Assembly: GCA_015999985.1 (NCBI GenBank) | Contig: JAECRA010000024.1 | Location: forward strand, 1-59,191 | Direction of reading: 5' to 3' | Length of the DNA: 59,191 nucleotides | Origin: Comamonadaceae bacterium | Lineage (GTDB): Bacteria; Pseudomonadota; Gammaproteobacteria; Burkholderiales; Burkholderiaceae_C | Shown here: in pieces, positions 25,547 to 34,888 of the stretch | Layout of the letters: the number at the start of each line of letters is the position of its first letter | How positions within the stretch are numbered: the first letter of the stretch is position 1 | Program-made: the position numbers and the translations under genes | Notes under the pieces: model-generated | The model's database searches: none | Seen by the model: only the letters and a program-made list of their open reading frames with translations | What the model was told of the DNA's origin: nothing

Positions 25547-26584
25547 TTACTGAGACTTCCATCCCAAGGTTTCACCACCGCGAAGTGGCTTCACCACGGT
25601 GTCGCCAAAGGGCACCTCTTCTGGTAGCTGCCATTGCTCTTTGCGCAGCGTGATGGTGCTTGTATTCCTGGGCAAACCGTAAAAATCTGCACCAAAGAAA
25701 GAAGCGAAGCCCTCCAGCTTGTCCAGAGCGCCTGCTGCCTCAAAAGCTTCAGCGTACAACTCCAATGCAGTCAGGGCGGTATAGCAGCCAGCGCACCCGC
25801 AGGCGTGCTCCTTCAGGTGGGACGCGTGAGGAGCGGAGTCAGTACCCAGAAAGAACTTGGGACTTCCACTGATGGCGGCTTTCACGAGGGCCTGGCGGTG
25901 CTCTTCTCGCTTGAGCACAGGCAAGCAGTAGTAGTGGGGCCGGATACCGCCCTGGAAGATGACGTTTCGGTTGTAGAGCAGATGGTGAGCCGTCACCGTG
26001 GCTGCCGTGTGAGCGTCACTTTGCTCGACAAATTGAGCGGCTTCCTTGGTGGTGATGTGCTCGAAGACGACTTTCAGTTCTGGAAAATCGCGGCGTAGCG
26101 GCTGCATCACCCGGTCGATGAAAACGGCTTCACGGTCGAACAGGTCGATCTCGGAATCCGTCACCTCACCGTGCACCAGCAACTTGAGGCCGGCGCGCTG
26201 CATGGCTTCCAGCGTCTTGTAGGTTTTGCGGATGTCGGTTACGCCGGCGTCGCTGTTGGTAGTGGCACCCGCCGGGTAGAGCTTGAGGGCGTGGACACCG
26301 GCCTCCTTGGCGCGAGCAATTTCTTCCGCTGGCGTGACATCGGTCAGATAGAGCGTCATCAGGGGTTCGAAATCCATGCCGGCAGGCACGGCTTGCAGGA
26401 TGCGCTCCTTGTATTCCAAAGCCTGCGCGGCCGTGGTCACGGGCGGCTTCAGGTTCGGCATGATGATCGCGCGGGCGAACTGCGCTGCCGTGTGGGGCAC
26501 CACGGAGTTCAGGGCGGCACCGTCGCGGACGTGCAGGTGCCAGTCGTCGGGGCGGGTGATGGTCAGTGTTTGAGGGGCGGTCAT
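25547..26584 (-). CDS. pyrC: Dihydroorotase
   Basis: A 345-residue class II dihydroorotase that interconverts carbamoyl-aspartate and dihydroorotate in pyrimidine synthesis. The start at 26584 gives [20 protein letters not shown]; the longer frame adds an atypical leader. Metal ligands are visible in [10 protein letters not shown], the carboxylated Lys in [14 protein letters not shown], His in LLVHGEVTD and FEHITTKEA, and Asp in FLGTDSAPH. Length matches the E. coli enzyme. The upstream side (26585-26800) is free of genes and should hold the promoter. Confidence 0.96.
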   Translation of the reverse strand: MTAPQTLTITRPDDWHLHVRDGAALNSVVPHTAAQFARAIIMPNLKPPVTTAAQALEYKERILQAVPAGMDFEPLMTLYLTDVTPAEEIARAKEAGVHALKLYPAGATTNSDAGVTDIRKTYKTLEAMQRAGLKLLVHGEVTDSEIDLFDREAVFIDRVMQPLRRDFPELKVVFEHITTKEAAQFVEQSDAHTAATVTAHHLLYNRNVIFQGGIRPHYYCLPVLKREEHRQALVKAAISGSPKFFLGTDSAPHASHLKEHACGCAGCYTALTALELYAEAFEAAGALDKLEGFASFFGADFYGLPRNTSTITLRKEQWQLPEEVPFGDTVVKPLRGGETLGWKSQ

Positions 26585-26808
26585 GAGGGGGGATTTTCTC
26601 AGAGACCGGGATGGGGTGTTTTTTTGCTCTGCCGATAGGCACTGGGTAAAGAGCACTTTTGCGGACTGTGGGGAGAACCCAGGTTACCGCTGCGATTTGA
26701 AACTACCTTCTGTTCTTTTCTTTAGGTCGGAGGCCGGGGAGTGCGCCCGGCAGCGCAGCCAGCTACGCTCGGCCTTACACGTAAGACTCGCAAGCGATGG
26801 CTGTAAAT

Positions 26809-27014
26809 CCCCTCTCCCGCCTGCGGTAGAGGGAGCAAAATCAGAAGGCCGCAGAGCAGGCCGTTCGGGAGTAGCCGCGGAGCTGGCTTTGCCAGGCCGC
26901 TGGCTGTGTCCCCCCTTGGGGGAAGGCGCGTCAGCGCCTCAGGGGGAGCCCCATTTCTCGGGCCGCTGGCTGCGTCCCCTTGGGGGAAGGCGCGCAAGCG
27001 ACTCAGGGGGAGCC
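26809..27014 (+). repeat. GC-rich intergenic repeat, copy C (two modules)
   Basis: It starts with a CCCTCTCCCGC...GAGGG hairpin and then reads GCCGCAGAGCAGGCC, GAGTAGCCGCGGAGCTGGC, TTTGCCAGGCCGCTGGC, CCCCCCTTGGGGGAAGGCG and CGCCTCAGGGGG. A second module follows (GGGCCGCTGGCTGCGTCCCC to CGACTCAGGGGG). It ends two bases before the TGA of rnk. The preceding 26585-26808 holds the pyrC promoter region and nothing else recognised. Confidence 0.75.
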
Positions 27015-27016
27015 AG

Positions 27017-27442
27017 TCAGCTCGTATAGTCCCCAGCCGCTTCGGGCTGAAATTCAACGGCACGTATTTCAATGGCTGATTCCTTGCCATCAGCCACATG
27101 CCAACGTGCCACATCGCCAACGCTTAACCCGAGCAGGCTGGTGCCCACAGGCGAAAGCACGGAAATCATGCCGGTGGCTGCATCGGCATCAGGGGGGTAA
27201 CACAGCGTGATGATTCGCTCTTCACCGGTTGCCGTGTCCAGGACACGCAGTTTGCTGTACATAGTGACCACATTGGGACCTATCTCTTGCGGGGGCACAA
27301 GGTCGGCGTTGTCAATGGCCTCGCCCAGTTCTTCAGCCTGTGGGGCGCTGACACTGCCGAATTGGCGCTTTAAAAGGTTGTAGATACGGACGTGGTCGAG
27401 CTCAGTGATCACGCGGCGGAGCACTTGAATATTGGAAGTCAT
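27017..27442 (-). CDS. rnk: Rnk-type GreA/GreB C-terminal-domain protein
   Basis: A 141-residue protein with an N-terminal helical segment (LDHVRIYNLLKRQF) and the FKBP-like GreA/GreB C-terminal domain: VVTMYSKLRVLDTATGEERI, ITLCYPPDADAATGMISVLS and PVGTSLLGLSVGDVARWHV. Rnk binds RNA polymerase and was first described as a regulator of nucleoside diphosphate kinase. AGGAGA lies a few bases upstream of the ATG. The stop abuts repeat copy C. Confidence 0.9.
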   Translation of the reverse strand: MTSNIQVLRRVITELDHVRIYNLLKRQFGSVSAPQAEELGEAIDNADLVPPQEIGPNVVTMYSKLRVLDTATGEERIITLCYPPDADAATGMISVLSPVGTSLLGLSVGDVARWHVADGKESAIEIRAVEFQPEAAGDYTS

Positions 27443-27541
27443 CGCAATCTCCTGTCAAATAGGAAAAACAGCGCGGGCGGGCAAGGGCCCGACGATCTGG
27501 AGAAAAGGCGCTGGAGAGGGAGAGGAGAGCGATCGTCGGGC

Positions 27542-27682
27542 TCAGAGGAGTGCGGCCGAGTGGCGCATTCCTTGGGGCGTGGACGCCCTTTTGAGCTGAC
27601 GAGCGCCCAGGCGCGCGCACACAATGGCAGCGCCAGCCAAAATGGCCAGCGTGCACACGGGCAACGCGCTTAGGGTTTGCAT
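27542..27682 (-). CDS. Possible 46-residue single-helix membrane protein
   Basis: From the ATG at 27682: MQTLSALPVCTLAILAGAAI followed by a short basic tail (VCARLGARQLKRAST). The hydrophobic N-terminus resembles a small transmembrane protein. It occupies the 345-bp gap between rnk and the TRAP transporter, which otherwise holds no gene. No clear ribosome binding site and no recognised family, so it may be chance. Confidence 0.25.
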   Translation of the reverse strand: MQTLSALPVCTLAILAGAAIVCARLGARQLKRASTPQGMRHSAALL

Positions 27683-27721
27683 GCAGGCATGATACCGGCT
27701 GTAGGCGCAAAAGGCCAGCCG

Positions 27722-27774
27722 AGCCCGGATAAGATCGGGCTGGCGCGTCTGAAGCGCTTTTTTTGAGCGCTTTT
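27722..27774 (+). promoter_or_regulatory. Two hairpins in the TRAP operon leader
   Basis: AGCCCG (27722-27727) pairs with CGGGCT (27736-27741). AAGCGCT (27752-27758) pairs with AGCGCTT (27766-27772) and is followed by TTTT. The second lies 13 bp before the permease ATG. It could act as a weak terminator/attenuator or limit ribosome access. Confidence 0.35.
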
Positions 27775-27787
27775 CAACAAATACAGC

Positions 27788-28369
27788 ATGACCTCCCCCC
27801 TTTCTCACGGAGAGAACTCCGGAGCCACCCCGCCCGCTGAGACCTCATCCAAGACCTGGGTGCCCCTGAAGATTGAAGACTGGGTCACGGTCTTCATCAT
27901 GGCGGCGCTGGCATTGATCACCTTCGCCAATGTCCTGGTGCGCTATTTCACCAGCGCGTCTTTCGCCTGGACTGAGGAAGTCTCCATTTTTCTGATGATT
28001 GCCCTGACCATGGTGGCTGGTTCAGCCGCCGTGGCACGCAACCGGCACATCCGCATCGAATACTTTGCAGACTCTGGCCCCATCAGCCGGCAGCGCGCAC
28101 TGGCCAAATTCGGCGCGGCCATGGTCGCGCTGCTCTTTGCCCTGATTGCCGTACTGTCAGTGCGCATGGTGTGGGACGACATTCAATACGGGGAGACCTC
28201 TCCGGGGATTGGCGTGCCTCAGTGGTGGTATTCGATCTGGCTACCCATCATCTCGATCGCCATCACCTTGCGCGCCATTGGACTGATGCGGCGCAAAGGT
28301 GTTGCAGCCTCTGACGATCCCGACCTGCCGACTTCGCCTGAAGTTCGTGCTGAGGAACGTGCACCATGA
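27788..28369 (+). CDS. TRAP transporter small permease (DctQ family)
   Basis: A 193-residue inner-membrane protein with four predicted helices: WVTVFIMAALALITFANVLV, FLMIALTMVAGSAAVARNRH, AKFGAAMVALLFALIAVLSV and the last near WWYSIWLPIISIAITLRA. RYFTSASFAWTEEVSIFLMI is the usual DctQ signature. It pairs with the large DctM subunit to form the membrane part of a Na+-driven TRAP uptake system. The N- and C-termini are hydrophilic. It overlaps the large-permease gene by ATGA (28366-28369). Confidence 0.93.
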   Translation: MTSPLSHGENSGATPPAETSSKTWVPLKIEDWVTVFIMAALALITFANVLVRYFTSASFAWTEEVSIFLMIALTMVAGSAAVARNRHIRIEYFADSGPISRQRALAKFGAAMVALLFALIAVLSVRMVWDDIQYGETSPGIGVPQWWYSIWLPIISIAITLRAIGLMRRKGVAASDDPDLPTSPEVRAEERAP

Positions 28370-29664
28370 TCGCGACCCTGCTGTTTACCGCCTTCATCGC
28401 GATGATGCTGCTCGGCGTGCCCATCGGCGCGGCGCTGGGGCTGGCTGGCGCAGCAGCTATCGCGATTGCCAATAGCGATGCGCAGTGGTTCGGCCTGCTG
28501 GCCGTACCACAGAACTTCTACGCCGGGCTCGGGAAGTACCCCCTGCTCGCCATCCCGATGTTCGTTCTGGTCGGCTCTATCTTCGATCGGTCGGGCGTAG
28601 CTCTACGGCTTGTGAATTTCGCGGTCGCCATCGTGGGGCGCGGACCGGGCATGCTCCCGCTGGTGGCCATCGCAGTGGCCATGTTCCTGGGCGGTATTTC
28701 GGGCTCTGGCCCCGCGAATGCGGCGGCCGTCGGCGCGGTGATGATCGCTGCCATGAACCGAGCCGGCTATCCGCCCAGCTACTCAGCCAGCGTGGTTGGT
28801 GCGGCGGCGTCCACGGATATTCTGATTCCTCCTTCTGTGGCCTTCATCGTCTACTCTGTCCTGGTGCCCGGTGCCTCCGTACCAGCACTTTTTGCTGCCG
28901 GCATGATTCCAGGCATCCTGGCAGGATTGGCGCTGATCGTGCCTGCCGTCTGGCTCGCCAGGCGGCACAAGATGGGCGTGCTGGAAGCCTCCATGCCACG
29001 CCCCCCGTTCTGGAAGAGTCTCCGCGAGGCCGTCTGGGGCTTGGCAGCGCCGGTGTTGATCCTGGGCGGTATGCGCGCAGGCTGGTTCACACCCACCGAG
29101 GCGGCCGTGGTTGCGGTGTTCTACGGACTGTTCGTGGGCATGGTGATCCACCGCACCATGACCTTGCGCGATCTATTCCCCATACTGAAGGAATCGGGCG
29201 AGCTTTCAGCGGTGATTCTGCTGGTAGTGTCGCTCGCGGGCATATTCGCCTATTCACTCTCGACGCTGGGTGTGATTGACCCGATCACGCGAGCCATCTT
29301 GAACTCCGGCCTGGGCGAGTATGGGGTACTGACACTCCTGATCCTGCTGCTGATCACCGTGGGCATGTTCCTTGACGGTGTCTCTATTTTCCTGATCTTC
29401 GTGCCCTTGCTGTGGCCAATCGTCGAGCACTACAAATGGGACCCGGTCTGGTTCGGCGTTTTGCTTACACTGAAAGTGGCGCTTGGCCAATTCACGCCAC
29501 CCTTGGCAGTGAACCTGATGGTTTCATGCCGCATAGCCAATGTACGAATGGAAGAAACCGTGCGCTGGGTGGGTCCGATGCTGCTCGCCATGGGCCTGGT
29601 CATGGTGGCTGTGATCATCTGGCCGCAACTGGCGCTCTGGCTGCCGGGCGTGCTCGGATACTGA
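28366..29664 (+). CDS. TRAP transporter large permease (DctM family)
   Basis: A 432-residue polytopic permease with about twelve helices. Recognised segments are LLGVPIGAALGLAGAAAIAI, LLAIPMFVLVGSIFDRSGVA, FLGGISGSGPANAAAVGAVM (the conserved glycine-rich motif), ILIPPSVAFIVYSVLV and GMFLDGVSIFLIFVPLLWPI. It carries out Na+-coupled substrate uptake together with the DctQ subunit. It ends 137 bp before the binding-protein gene on the same strand. Confidence 0.94.
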   Translation: MIATLLFTAFIAMMLLGVPIGAALGLAGAAAIAIANSDAQWFGLLAVPQNFYAGLGKYPLLAIPMFVLVGSIFDRSGVALRLVNFAVAIVGRGPGMLPLVAIAVAMFLGGISGSGPANAAAVGAVMIAAMNRAGYPPSYSASVVGAAASTDILIPPSVAFIVYSVLVPGASVPALFAAGMIPGILAGLALIVPAVWLARRHKMGVLEASMPRPPFWKSLREAVWGLAAPVLILGGMRAGWFTPTEAAVVAVFYGLFVGMVIHRTMTLRDLFPILKESGELSAVILLVVSLAGIFAYSLSTLGVIDPITRAILNSGLGEYGVLTLLILLLITVGMFLDGVSIFLIFVPLLWPIVEHYKWDPVWFGVLLTLKVALGQFTPPLAVNLMVSCRIANVRMEETVRWVGPMLLAMGLVMVAVIIWPQLALWLPGVLGY

Positions 29665-29801
29665 TGCCACGTAACGCCTTCATTTGCTCGGAGATAGCTG
29701 TCCTGGACAGCCCTCCGCTCATAAGAACGTGTTTACGTTATTCGGCAATGACAAGATTTTCTACCGACGTTCCGAGTCATTTTTAAAAGGAGACATCCAT
29801 C

Positions 29802-30845
29802 ATGATCAAACTTCGACGCACCCTGCTCGCTCTCGCCACAGCCGCTGCCGCAGTGGCAGGCCTGGGCCTGTCTGCCCCTGCAGTTGCGCAGAACTACAAG
29901 AGCGAATACAAGATGTCGCTCGTGCTGGGCACCGCCTTCCCCTGGGGCAAGGGCGGTGAAATCTGGGCGAATAAAGTACGCGAGAAGACCAACGGCCGGA
30001 TCAACATCAAGCTCTACCCCGGCGTTTCATTGATTCAAGGGGACCAGACGCGTGAGTTCTCCGCGCTGCGCCAAGGCGTGATCGATATGGCCATCGGCTC
30101 GACCATCAACTGGTCTCCACAGGTCAGGCAGCTCAATCTTTTCTCGCTGCCCTTCCTGATGCCCGACTACGCAGCCGTCGACGCCCTCACGCAAGGTGAA
30201 GTGGGCAAACGCATGTTCGAAACCATCGACAAGGCGGGCGTGCTGCCGCTGGCGTGGGGAGAAAACGGTTACCGTGAAATCAGCAACTCCAAGCACGCCA
30301 TCAAGACCCCGACAGACCTGAAGGGCCTGAAGATTCGCGTCGTGGGCTCGCCGCTGTTCCTGGAAACTTTTACGGCTCTTGGTGCCAACCCCACGCAGAT
30401 GAGCTGGGCAGACGCCCAGCCAGCGCTTGCCAGTGGCGCCGTGGATGGCCAGGAAAACCCGCTGAGCATTTTTACCGCTTCCAAGCTTCAAACGGTGGGG
30501 CAAAAGCACCTGACCATGTGGGGCTACGTGGCTGATCCGCTGATCTTCGTGGTCAACAAGGAAGTGTGGAACTCCTGGACGCCGGCCGACCGCGAGGCCG
30601 TGCGTCAAGCGGCTCTCGAGGCAGGAAAAGAACAGCTCGCCCTGGCACGCAAGGGCATGATTGAACCTGGTCAACCGCTGCTCAAGGAGATCGAAGGCGC
30701 AGGCGTCGCGGTCACTCGGCTTTCAGCCACTGAACGCGATGCCTTCGTGAAAGCCACGCAGCCGGTCTACGCGAAATGGAAGAACCAGATCGGCGCAGAC
30801 CTGGTTACCACCGCTGAAAAAGCCATCGCTGCGCGCAAGAAGTAA
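29802..30845 (+). CDS. TRAP transporter periplasmic substrate-binding protein (DctP family)
   Basis: A 347-residue periplasmic protein with AAGGAGA upstream and a signal peptide that ends after APAVAQ. The DctP fold is shown by LGTAFPWGKGGEIWANKVRE, IKLYPGVSLIQGDQTREFSA, LRQGVIDMAIGST and GLKIRVVGSPLFLETFTALG, the last holding the conserved carboxylate-binding Arg. GAVDGQENPLSIFTASKL follows. The substrate is probably an organic acid but cannot be named. Binding proteins are usually made in excess of permeases, consistent with the separate spacing here. Confidence 0.94.
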   Translation: MIKLRRTLLALATAAAAVAGLGLSAPAVAQNYKSEYKMSLVLGTAFPWGKGGEIWANKVREKTNGRINIKLYPGVSLIQGDQTREFSALRQGVIDMAIGSTINWSPQVRQLNLFSLPFLMPDYAAVDALTQGEVGKRMFETIDKAGVLPLAWGENGYREISNSKHAIKTPTDLKGLKIRVVGSPLFLETFTALGANPTQMSWADAQPALASGAVDGQENPLSIFTASKLQTVGQKHLTMWGYVADPLIFVVNKEVWNSWTPADREAVRQAALEAGKEQLALARKGMIEPGQPLLKEIEGAGVAVTRLSATERDAFVKATQPVYAKWKNQIGADLVTTAEKAIAARKK

Positions 30846-30876
30846 GTTAGCGCTTCGGCATCATGCATCGCGGGAA

Positions 30877-30900
30877 CCAGGGCGTGTTAACACGCCCTGG
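30877..30900 (+). terminator. Perfect 24-bp palindrome after the TRAP operon
   Basis: CCAGGGCGTGTT joined directly to its reverse complement AACACGCCCTGG, about 30 bp after the binding-protein stop. As RNA it would give a stable stem, but no T-run follows, so the terminator call is tentative; a protein-binding site is the alternative. Confidence 0.45.
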
Positions 30901-31036
30901 CTACAACCTGAGGTGCTCGCAGGCATTGAGGTGGGCAACGCCCTCGATTTCAGCGGCAGATAGCAATGCATCCTTCATTCGAAGGGTGCATTTTTTCTTC
31001 AGCTTGAATGAAACCCACTGTGCAATATGGTGATGG

Positions 31037-32452
31037 CTACTTCTCGTCTCCGAGGAGTTGAATTGCATGTTCTATAAGAAGCTCGACGACATCACCCCTC
31101 GCATCGGGGCTGACCTCAAGCGATGGGTCGTTATGTTCGGACCGCTTCCGGCTGCCCTCAATCGCAATTTGAAGGCTTGGACGACCCCAATTATCTTCGG
31201 CTTGCGTGTCCATCCCGTGGTCTAAGAGCAGTTGGACCACGCTGTGCTGGCCGAACTCGACCGCCTTCAGCATTGCATTGTCCCCGTCCCACCAAAAGCG
31301 CCCCTCTGTATCGGTCCGCGCGCTCAGCAATTGACGGGCAATCTCTACATGACCATAGACGCAGGCAGCCAAGAGTGCAGCATGGCGATCCCTGGGATGG
31401 ATGCGGTATCTACCAGTTTCAATTGATAACTGGCCGACGATTTCTGAATGACCATAAACTGCGGCCACTATGAGTGCCAGCCGCGCTGCGCCGCACGCTG
31501 GGGGCTCGCCTCGCTCCGGCTTCCACTCTCGTAAGACTCGAACGACCTCTTGGCGGTCTTCGCCCTGCGCTGAAACCATTGTGGCCATCTCTTCCATGTC
31601 CCAGGCGGGGCCGCCAGTTTCCGGCGCCAGCAAGCGCCCGAACAGGTCACTCCGGCCGCTGCGCGCAGCCAGCAGCAGTGGGAGAGCGTCATGCCGGTCA
31701 CCGGGGATTTCGCTACCCATGAGTCTGAGCGTTAAAGCCAGCGTGCGAACATCCCCCTCCATGACGGCGCGCGAAAGCACATCCAAGACCCATAGAGATT
31801 CAGAGTATCCAGTCGCGACATTGGCAGAGAACCTCTCCAGAACGCTCATGGCCTCATTCCAACGAGAGATAGCCGAAATATCATGGAATGTCGCAATTGC
31901 TCCCCTGTCGAGAAGCGCGCAGGCAAGCTCATGATGTTGACCTTCGCAGGCCAGCGTCAAGGCGCTTCGTCCGTCGATGTCCATCGCATTGACATCGCAT
32001 CCAATGCGCAATGCCGTTCGGAGCTTATAGAGGTTACCTTCAGCAATTGCATCAAACAACACGCTTTGATCGTCGGAACGAACGCCCTGGGGACCTGCCG
32101 GTAACATTGGACTGACTTCGTTATCTTGGACACTGGTGTCCCAAAGATAAGAGAGGATTTCGCGCAACCATTGAAGCAATCCCCTTTGCGGGCTGGAGTG
32201 CGTCACTTCACCCCCATCGATCACGCTTGGCTCGGGCGACAGCGCATCCAGGCGCGCGTCTTGCAGCGCAAGCTCGGAGTCATTTCGGCCCTGATCGAGC
32301 TCCAGCCCCAATCCGGTCATTCCGACCTGATTGAACTGATGGGCTTGCTGCGGCTGGGCGTGTGGACGAAGCGAATTTACCTCATCCAGGACGACATGGA
32401 TCTCTGCTGGAAGCGCTGCAATGGTGTGTATGGTCACGGGCAAACCCTGCAA
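31037..32452 (-). CDS. Cytoplasmic ankyrin-repeat protein
   Basis: Up to 471 residues. The longest frame begins with TTG at 32452 without a ribosome binding site; the ATG at 32320, with AGG eight bases upstream, is a likely alternative (427 residues). No signal peptide. The first 120 residues are unrecognised. Ankyrin-like units follow: VLFDAIAEGNLYKLRTALRI with DVNAMDIDGRSALTLACEGQ, then degenerate middle repeats, then AALLAACVYGHVEIARQLLS, NAMLKAVEFGQHSVVQLLLD and WGRPSLQIAIEG. A Trp/Glu-rich insert (VVRVLREWKPERGEPPACG) divides the array. The partner is unknown. It is transcribed divergently from the LuxR-type regulator gene. Confidence 0.8.
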   Translation of the reverse strand: MQGLPVTIHTIAALPAEIHVVLDEVNSLRPHAQPQQAHQFNQVGMTGLGLELDQGRNDSELALQDARLDALSPEPSVIDGGEVTHSSPQRGLLQWLREILSYLWDTSVQDNEVSPMLPAGPQGVRSDDQSVLFDAIAEGNLYKLRTALRIGCDVNAMDIDGRSALTLACEGQHHELACALLDRGAIATFHDISAISRWNEAMSVLERFSANVATGYSESLWVLDVLSRAVMEGDVRTLALTLRLMGSEIPGDRHDALPLLLAARSGRSDLFGRLLAPETGGPAWDMEEMATMVSAQGEDRQEVVRVLREWKPERGEPPACGAARLALIVAAVYGHSEIVGQLSIETGRYRIHPRDRHAALLAACVYGHVEIARQLLSARTDTEGRFWWDGDNAMLKAVEFGQHSVVQLLLDHGMDTQAEDNWGRPSLQIAIEGSRKRSEHNDPSLEVSPDARGDVVELLIEHAIQLLGDEK

Positions 32453-32739
32453 AATTGACAGGAGAAAGACAGGAAATCTTCTTCAATCGATACAGAGTGA
32501 GTAACACCCGAGTGCGCGAGGTTCCGTCGCTCGCCGGTTTAGAGAATTTTCCGCCGACCACGAAGAAAAACGAGTTCGCCGCCGCTTGAGCAGCAGGGCC
32601 GCCGCCCAACCTGGTGCGAGATTGGGGAGAATATTGTTCGTGGCATTCGGTCTGAAAAGGCTGAAAGAGGCATCATTGCGATGAACCAAGGTTTTGCTAG
32701 CCCAGGAATGCACATGTCCACAGAGAATTTCTCGCTTGC
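32453..32739. promoter_or_regulatory. Divergent intergenic region between ankyrin and LuxR-type genes
   Basis: It presumably holds both promoters. The only clear symmetry is the 12-bp palindrome CTTGCATGCAAG at 32735-32746, overlapping the first possible start of the regulator. No additional gene seen. Confidence 0.35.
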
Positions 32740-33921
32740 ATGCAAGATGAAGCTGTGCAAAAAATGGGGGTCTCACAAAGGAATGCAGTGGAAGAAGCCA
32801 AACTTTCGTTGGCCGCATACAGCCGAGTACAGCACGCGCTCTATAGTGCTGTGGGGCAGGACGACGCTTGGCCCGAGGCATTGCGCGTCATGGCCGAACT
32901 CTTCGACGCCAGCTTCTCCATGTTGGTGGCAGCCGGCCAGGGACAACGCGACCAAAGCTTCTATGCTGCCTGGAATCACTCCGATGAAGCAGCCCGTGCC
33001 TATTCCGACTATTGGTGGCAGCACGACATCTGGCTTCAACAGGGTGTCACAGACGGCTTGTTTGTTCAGGGCAACATTGCGCGAGGCAGTGACATTGTGC
33101 CCCTACCGGTATTTCGTCAAAGCCGCTTCTACAAAGAGTATCTGGCGCCACTATCCGCCGAATATCTGCTGGTTTCGGCGGTATCGGACGGCAGTGTGCC
33201 GGGGCTGGCACCTCCGTCTCACCTGAGTTTCTTTCGTCGGCCTGATCAACCCAACTTCAGTGAAGACGACCTGACCATCATGCAATTGATCTTCCCGCAT
33301 GTGGTCCGTGCGTTCGACCTGCATTGGACTACGCGCCGCATGCAGGAACAAGTGACGCTGCTGCACCGTTTTCTGGACGCGCTGGACTTCGGCGTGGTCA
33401 TGCTGGACCCTGCAGGCCGGGTGCTTTATGCCAACCAAGGCGTTCGAACACTGATGGTGGATCCGAGCTCTGCACGTTGGCTGGGAAGCCTGCCGGAACG
33501 CGTGGCATTGCACGAGCCGTTAGGCCAGTTGGTACATGCCTGCACTCGCGGACAGGGCGGCGGAGCGGCTTTTGGTCAGACGAACCCCAAGCTGATGGCA
33601 CTGGCTTTACCGGTAGAAGAGCCTGGTGGGCCCGACTCCGAAAAAACACAACCAGGGGCGTGCATGCTGCTCCTGGCCAGGCACGTCGAAGCACCCCCTG
33701 CGGTCTCAGACTTCGTGATGCGCATATTCGGCCTGAGCCCTGCGGAAGCCCGCTTGCTACCCCTCATACTGAGAGGCTGCGCACCCGCAGAAATTGCCCT
33801 GGAACTGGGCGTGAAAATCAGCACAGTGCGCTCGCAACTCTCCTCCATCTTCGCCAAGACCGGCTCCACGCGCCAGCAGGATCTGATCCGGCTGCTGGGA
33901 AGTGTGCCGCCGGTGCGATAG
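32740..33921 (+). CDS. Orphan LuxR-family transcriptional regulator
   Basis: A 393-residue protein, or 385 from the ATG at 32764. The C-terminal helix-turn-helix reads FGLSPAEARLLPLILRGCAP, AEIALELGVKISTVRSQLSS and IFAKTGSTRQQDLIRLL. The N-terminal part has a helical region (YSRVQHALYSAVGQDDAWPE) and an apparent sensory fold, with a PAS-like element at FLDALDFGVVMLDPAGRVLY. No receiver domain and no autoinducer-binding signature are visible. This architecture is common in Burkholderiales orphan regulators. Its target may be the divergent ankyrin gene or itself. Confidence 0.88.
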   Translation: MQDEAVQKMGVSQRNAVEEAKLSLAAYSRVQHALYSAVGQDDAWPEALRVMAELFDASFSMLVAAGQGQRDQSFYAAWNHSDEAARAYSDYWWQHDIWLQQGVTDGLFVQGNIARGSDIVPLPVFRQSRFYKEYLAPLSAEYLLVSAVSDGSVPGLAPPSHLSFFRRPDQPNFSEDDLTIMQLIFPHVVRAFDLHWTTRRMQEQVTLLHRFLDALDFGVVMLDPAGRVLYANQGVRTLMVDPSSARWLGSLPERVALHEPLGQLVHACTRGQGGGAAFGQTNPKLMALALPVEEPGGPDSEKTQPGACMLLLARHVEAPPAVSDFVMRIFGLSPAEARLLPLILRGCAPAEIALELGVKISTVRSQLSSIFAKTGSTRQQDLIRLLGSVPPVR

Positions 33922-34044
33922 CTTCAGGCTTTCGCTACTCAGGCTGATCGGATGGCATCAGCACAGTGTCCATGGCGGGAACCTGCGAATCTACGTCGCC
34001 GCTGATTGGGGAGCTTGGTCGTCCAAAGCCGAAAGCCAAACGCC

Positions 34045-34120
34045 GCATGGCTGGCTTGGCCAAGCGGCTAGTGGTGCGCGCGCCCCTGGGGATGGCGCAC
34101 AAGCGCCTCAGGGGGATGGA
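34045..34120 (+). repeat. GC-rich intergenic repeat, copy D (short)
   Basis: A diverged, truncated copy: GCTGGCTTGGCCAAGCGGC, GCGCCCCTGGGGATGGCGC, ACAAGCGCCTCAGGGGG. It ends directly before the stop of gltL. The preceding 33922-34044 carries nothing recognised. Confidence 0.6.
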
Positions 34121-34870
34121 TCAATGCTGGAGGATCTTGCCAAGGAAGTCCTTGGTGCGCGGCTGACGGTTCTCTGGGTGATTAAAGAACTCGTCTTTGG
34201 AGCAATCTTCCAGAATCTTGCCACCCACGTCGATGAAGATCACCCGATTGGCGACTTTGCGGGCAAAGCCCATCTCGTGTGTGACGACCATCATGGTCAT
34301 GCCCTCGTGCGCCAACCCGACCATCACGTCGAGCACCTCGCCCACCATTTCAGGGTCCAGCGCGGAAGTAGGTTCATCGAACAGCATGACCACGGGGTCC
34401 ATGGACAGAGCGCGTGCAATGGCCACCCGTTGCTGTTGCCCGCCTGACAGTTGCCCAGGGAATTTATCCTTGTGGGCCATGAGACCCACACGGTCCAGCA
34501 TCTTGAGGCCACGGACCTTGGCTTCGTCAGGCTTGCGGCCGAGCACCTTGATTTGGGCAATGGTAAGGTTTTCCGTCACCGAAAGATGGGGGAACAATTC
34601 GAAGTGCTGGAACACCATGCCGACCTTGCTCCGCAACTTAGGCAGGTCAGTCTTGGAATCGATCAGCGAGGTGCCGTTGACGATGATGTCGCCTTTCTGG
34701 ATGGGCTCCAGGCCGTTAACCGTCTTGATCAGAGTCGACTTACCGGAGCCCGAAGGCCCGCAAACCACCACCACGTCGCCCTTTGTGATATTGACCGAGC
34801 AGTCGTTGAGCACCTGAACAGGGCCATACCACTTGGAGACGTTCTTTACCTGGATCATGTAATCAGACAT
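34121..34870 (-). CDS. gltL: Glutamate/aspartate ABC transporter ATP-binding protein
   Basis: A 249-residue ATPase of the polar amino acid importer class. Walker A is [10 protein letters not shown], the Q-loop [13 protein letters not shown], the signature [15 protein letters not shown], Walker [16 protein letters not shown], and the H-loop [14 protein letters not shown]. Length is typical of GltL/GlnQ. GAAAGAGAG precedes the ATG. It is the last gene of gltIJKL, 18 bp after gltK. It energises import through GltJ and GltK. Confidence 0.95.
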   Translation of the reverse strand: MSDYMIQVKNVSKWYGPVQVLNDCSVNITKGDVVVVCGPSGSGKSTLIKTVNGLEPIQKGDIIVNGTSLIDSKTDLPKLRSKVGMVFQHFELFPHLSVTENLTIAQIKVLGRKPDEAKVRGLKMLDRVGLMAHKDKFPGQLSGGQQQRVAIARALSMDPVVMLFDEPTSALDPEMVGEVLDVMVGLAHEGMTMMVVTHEMGFARKVANRVIFIDVGGKILEDCSKDEFFNHPENRQPRTKDFLGKILQH

Positions 34871-34888
34871 ATCAATCTCTCTTTCCGG

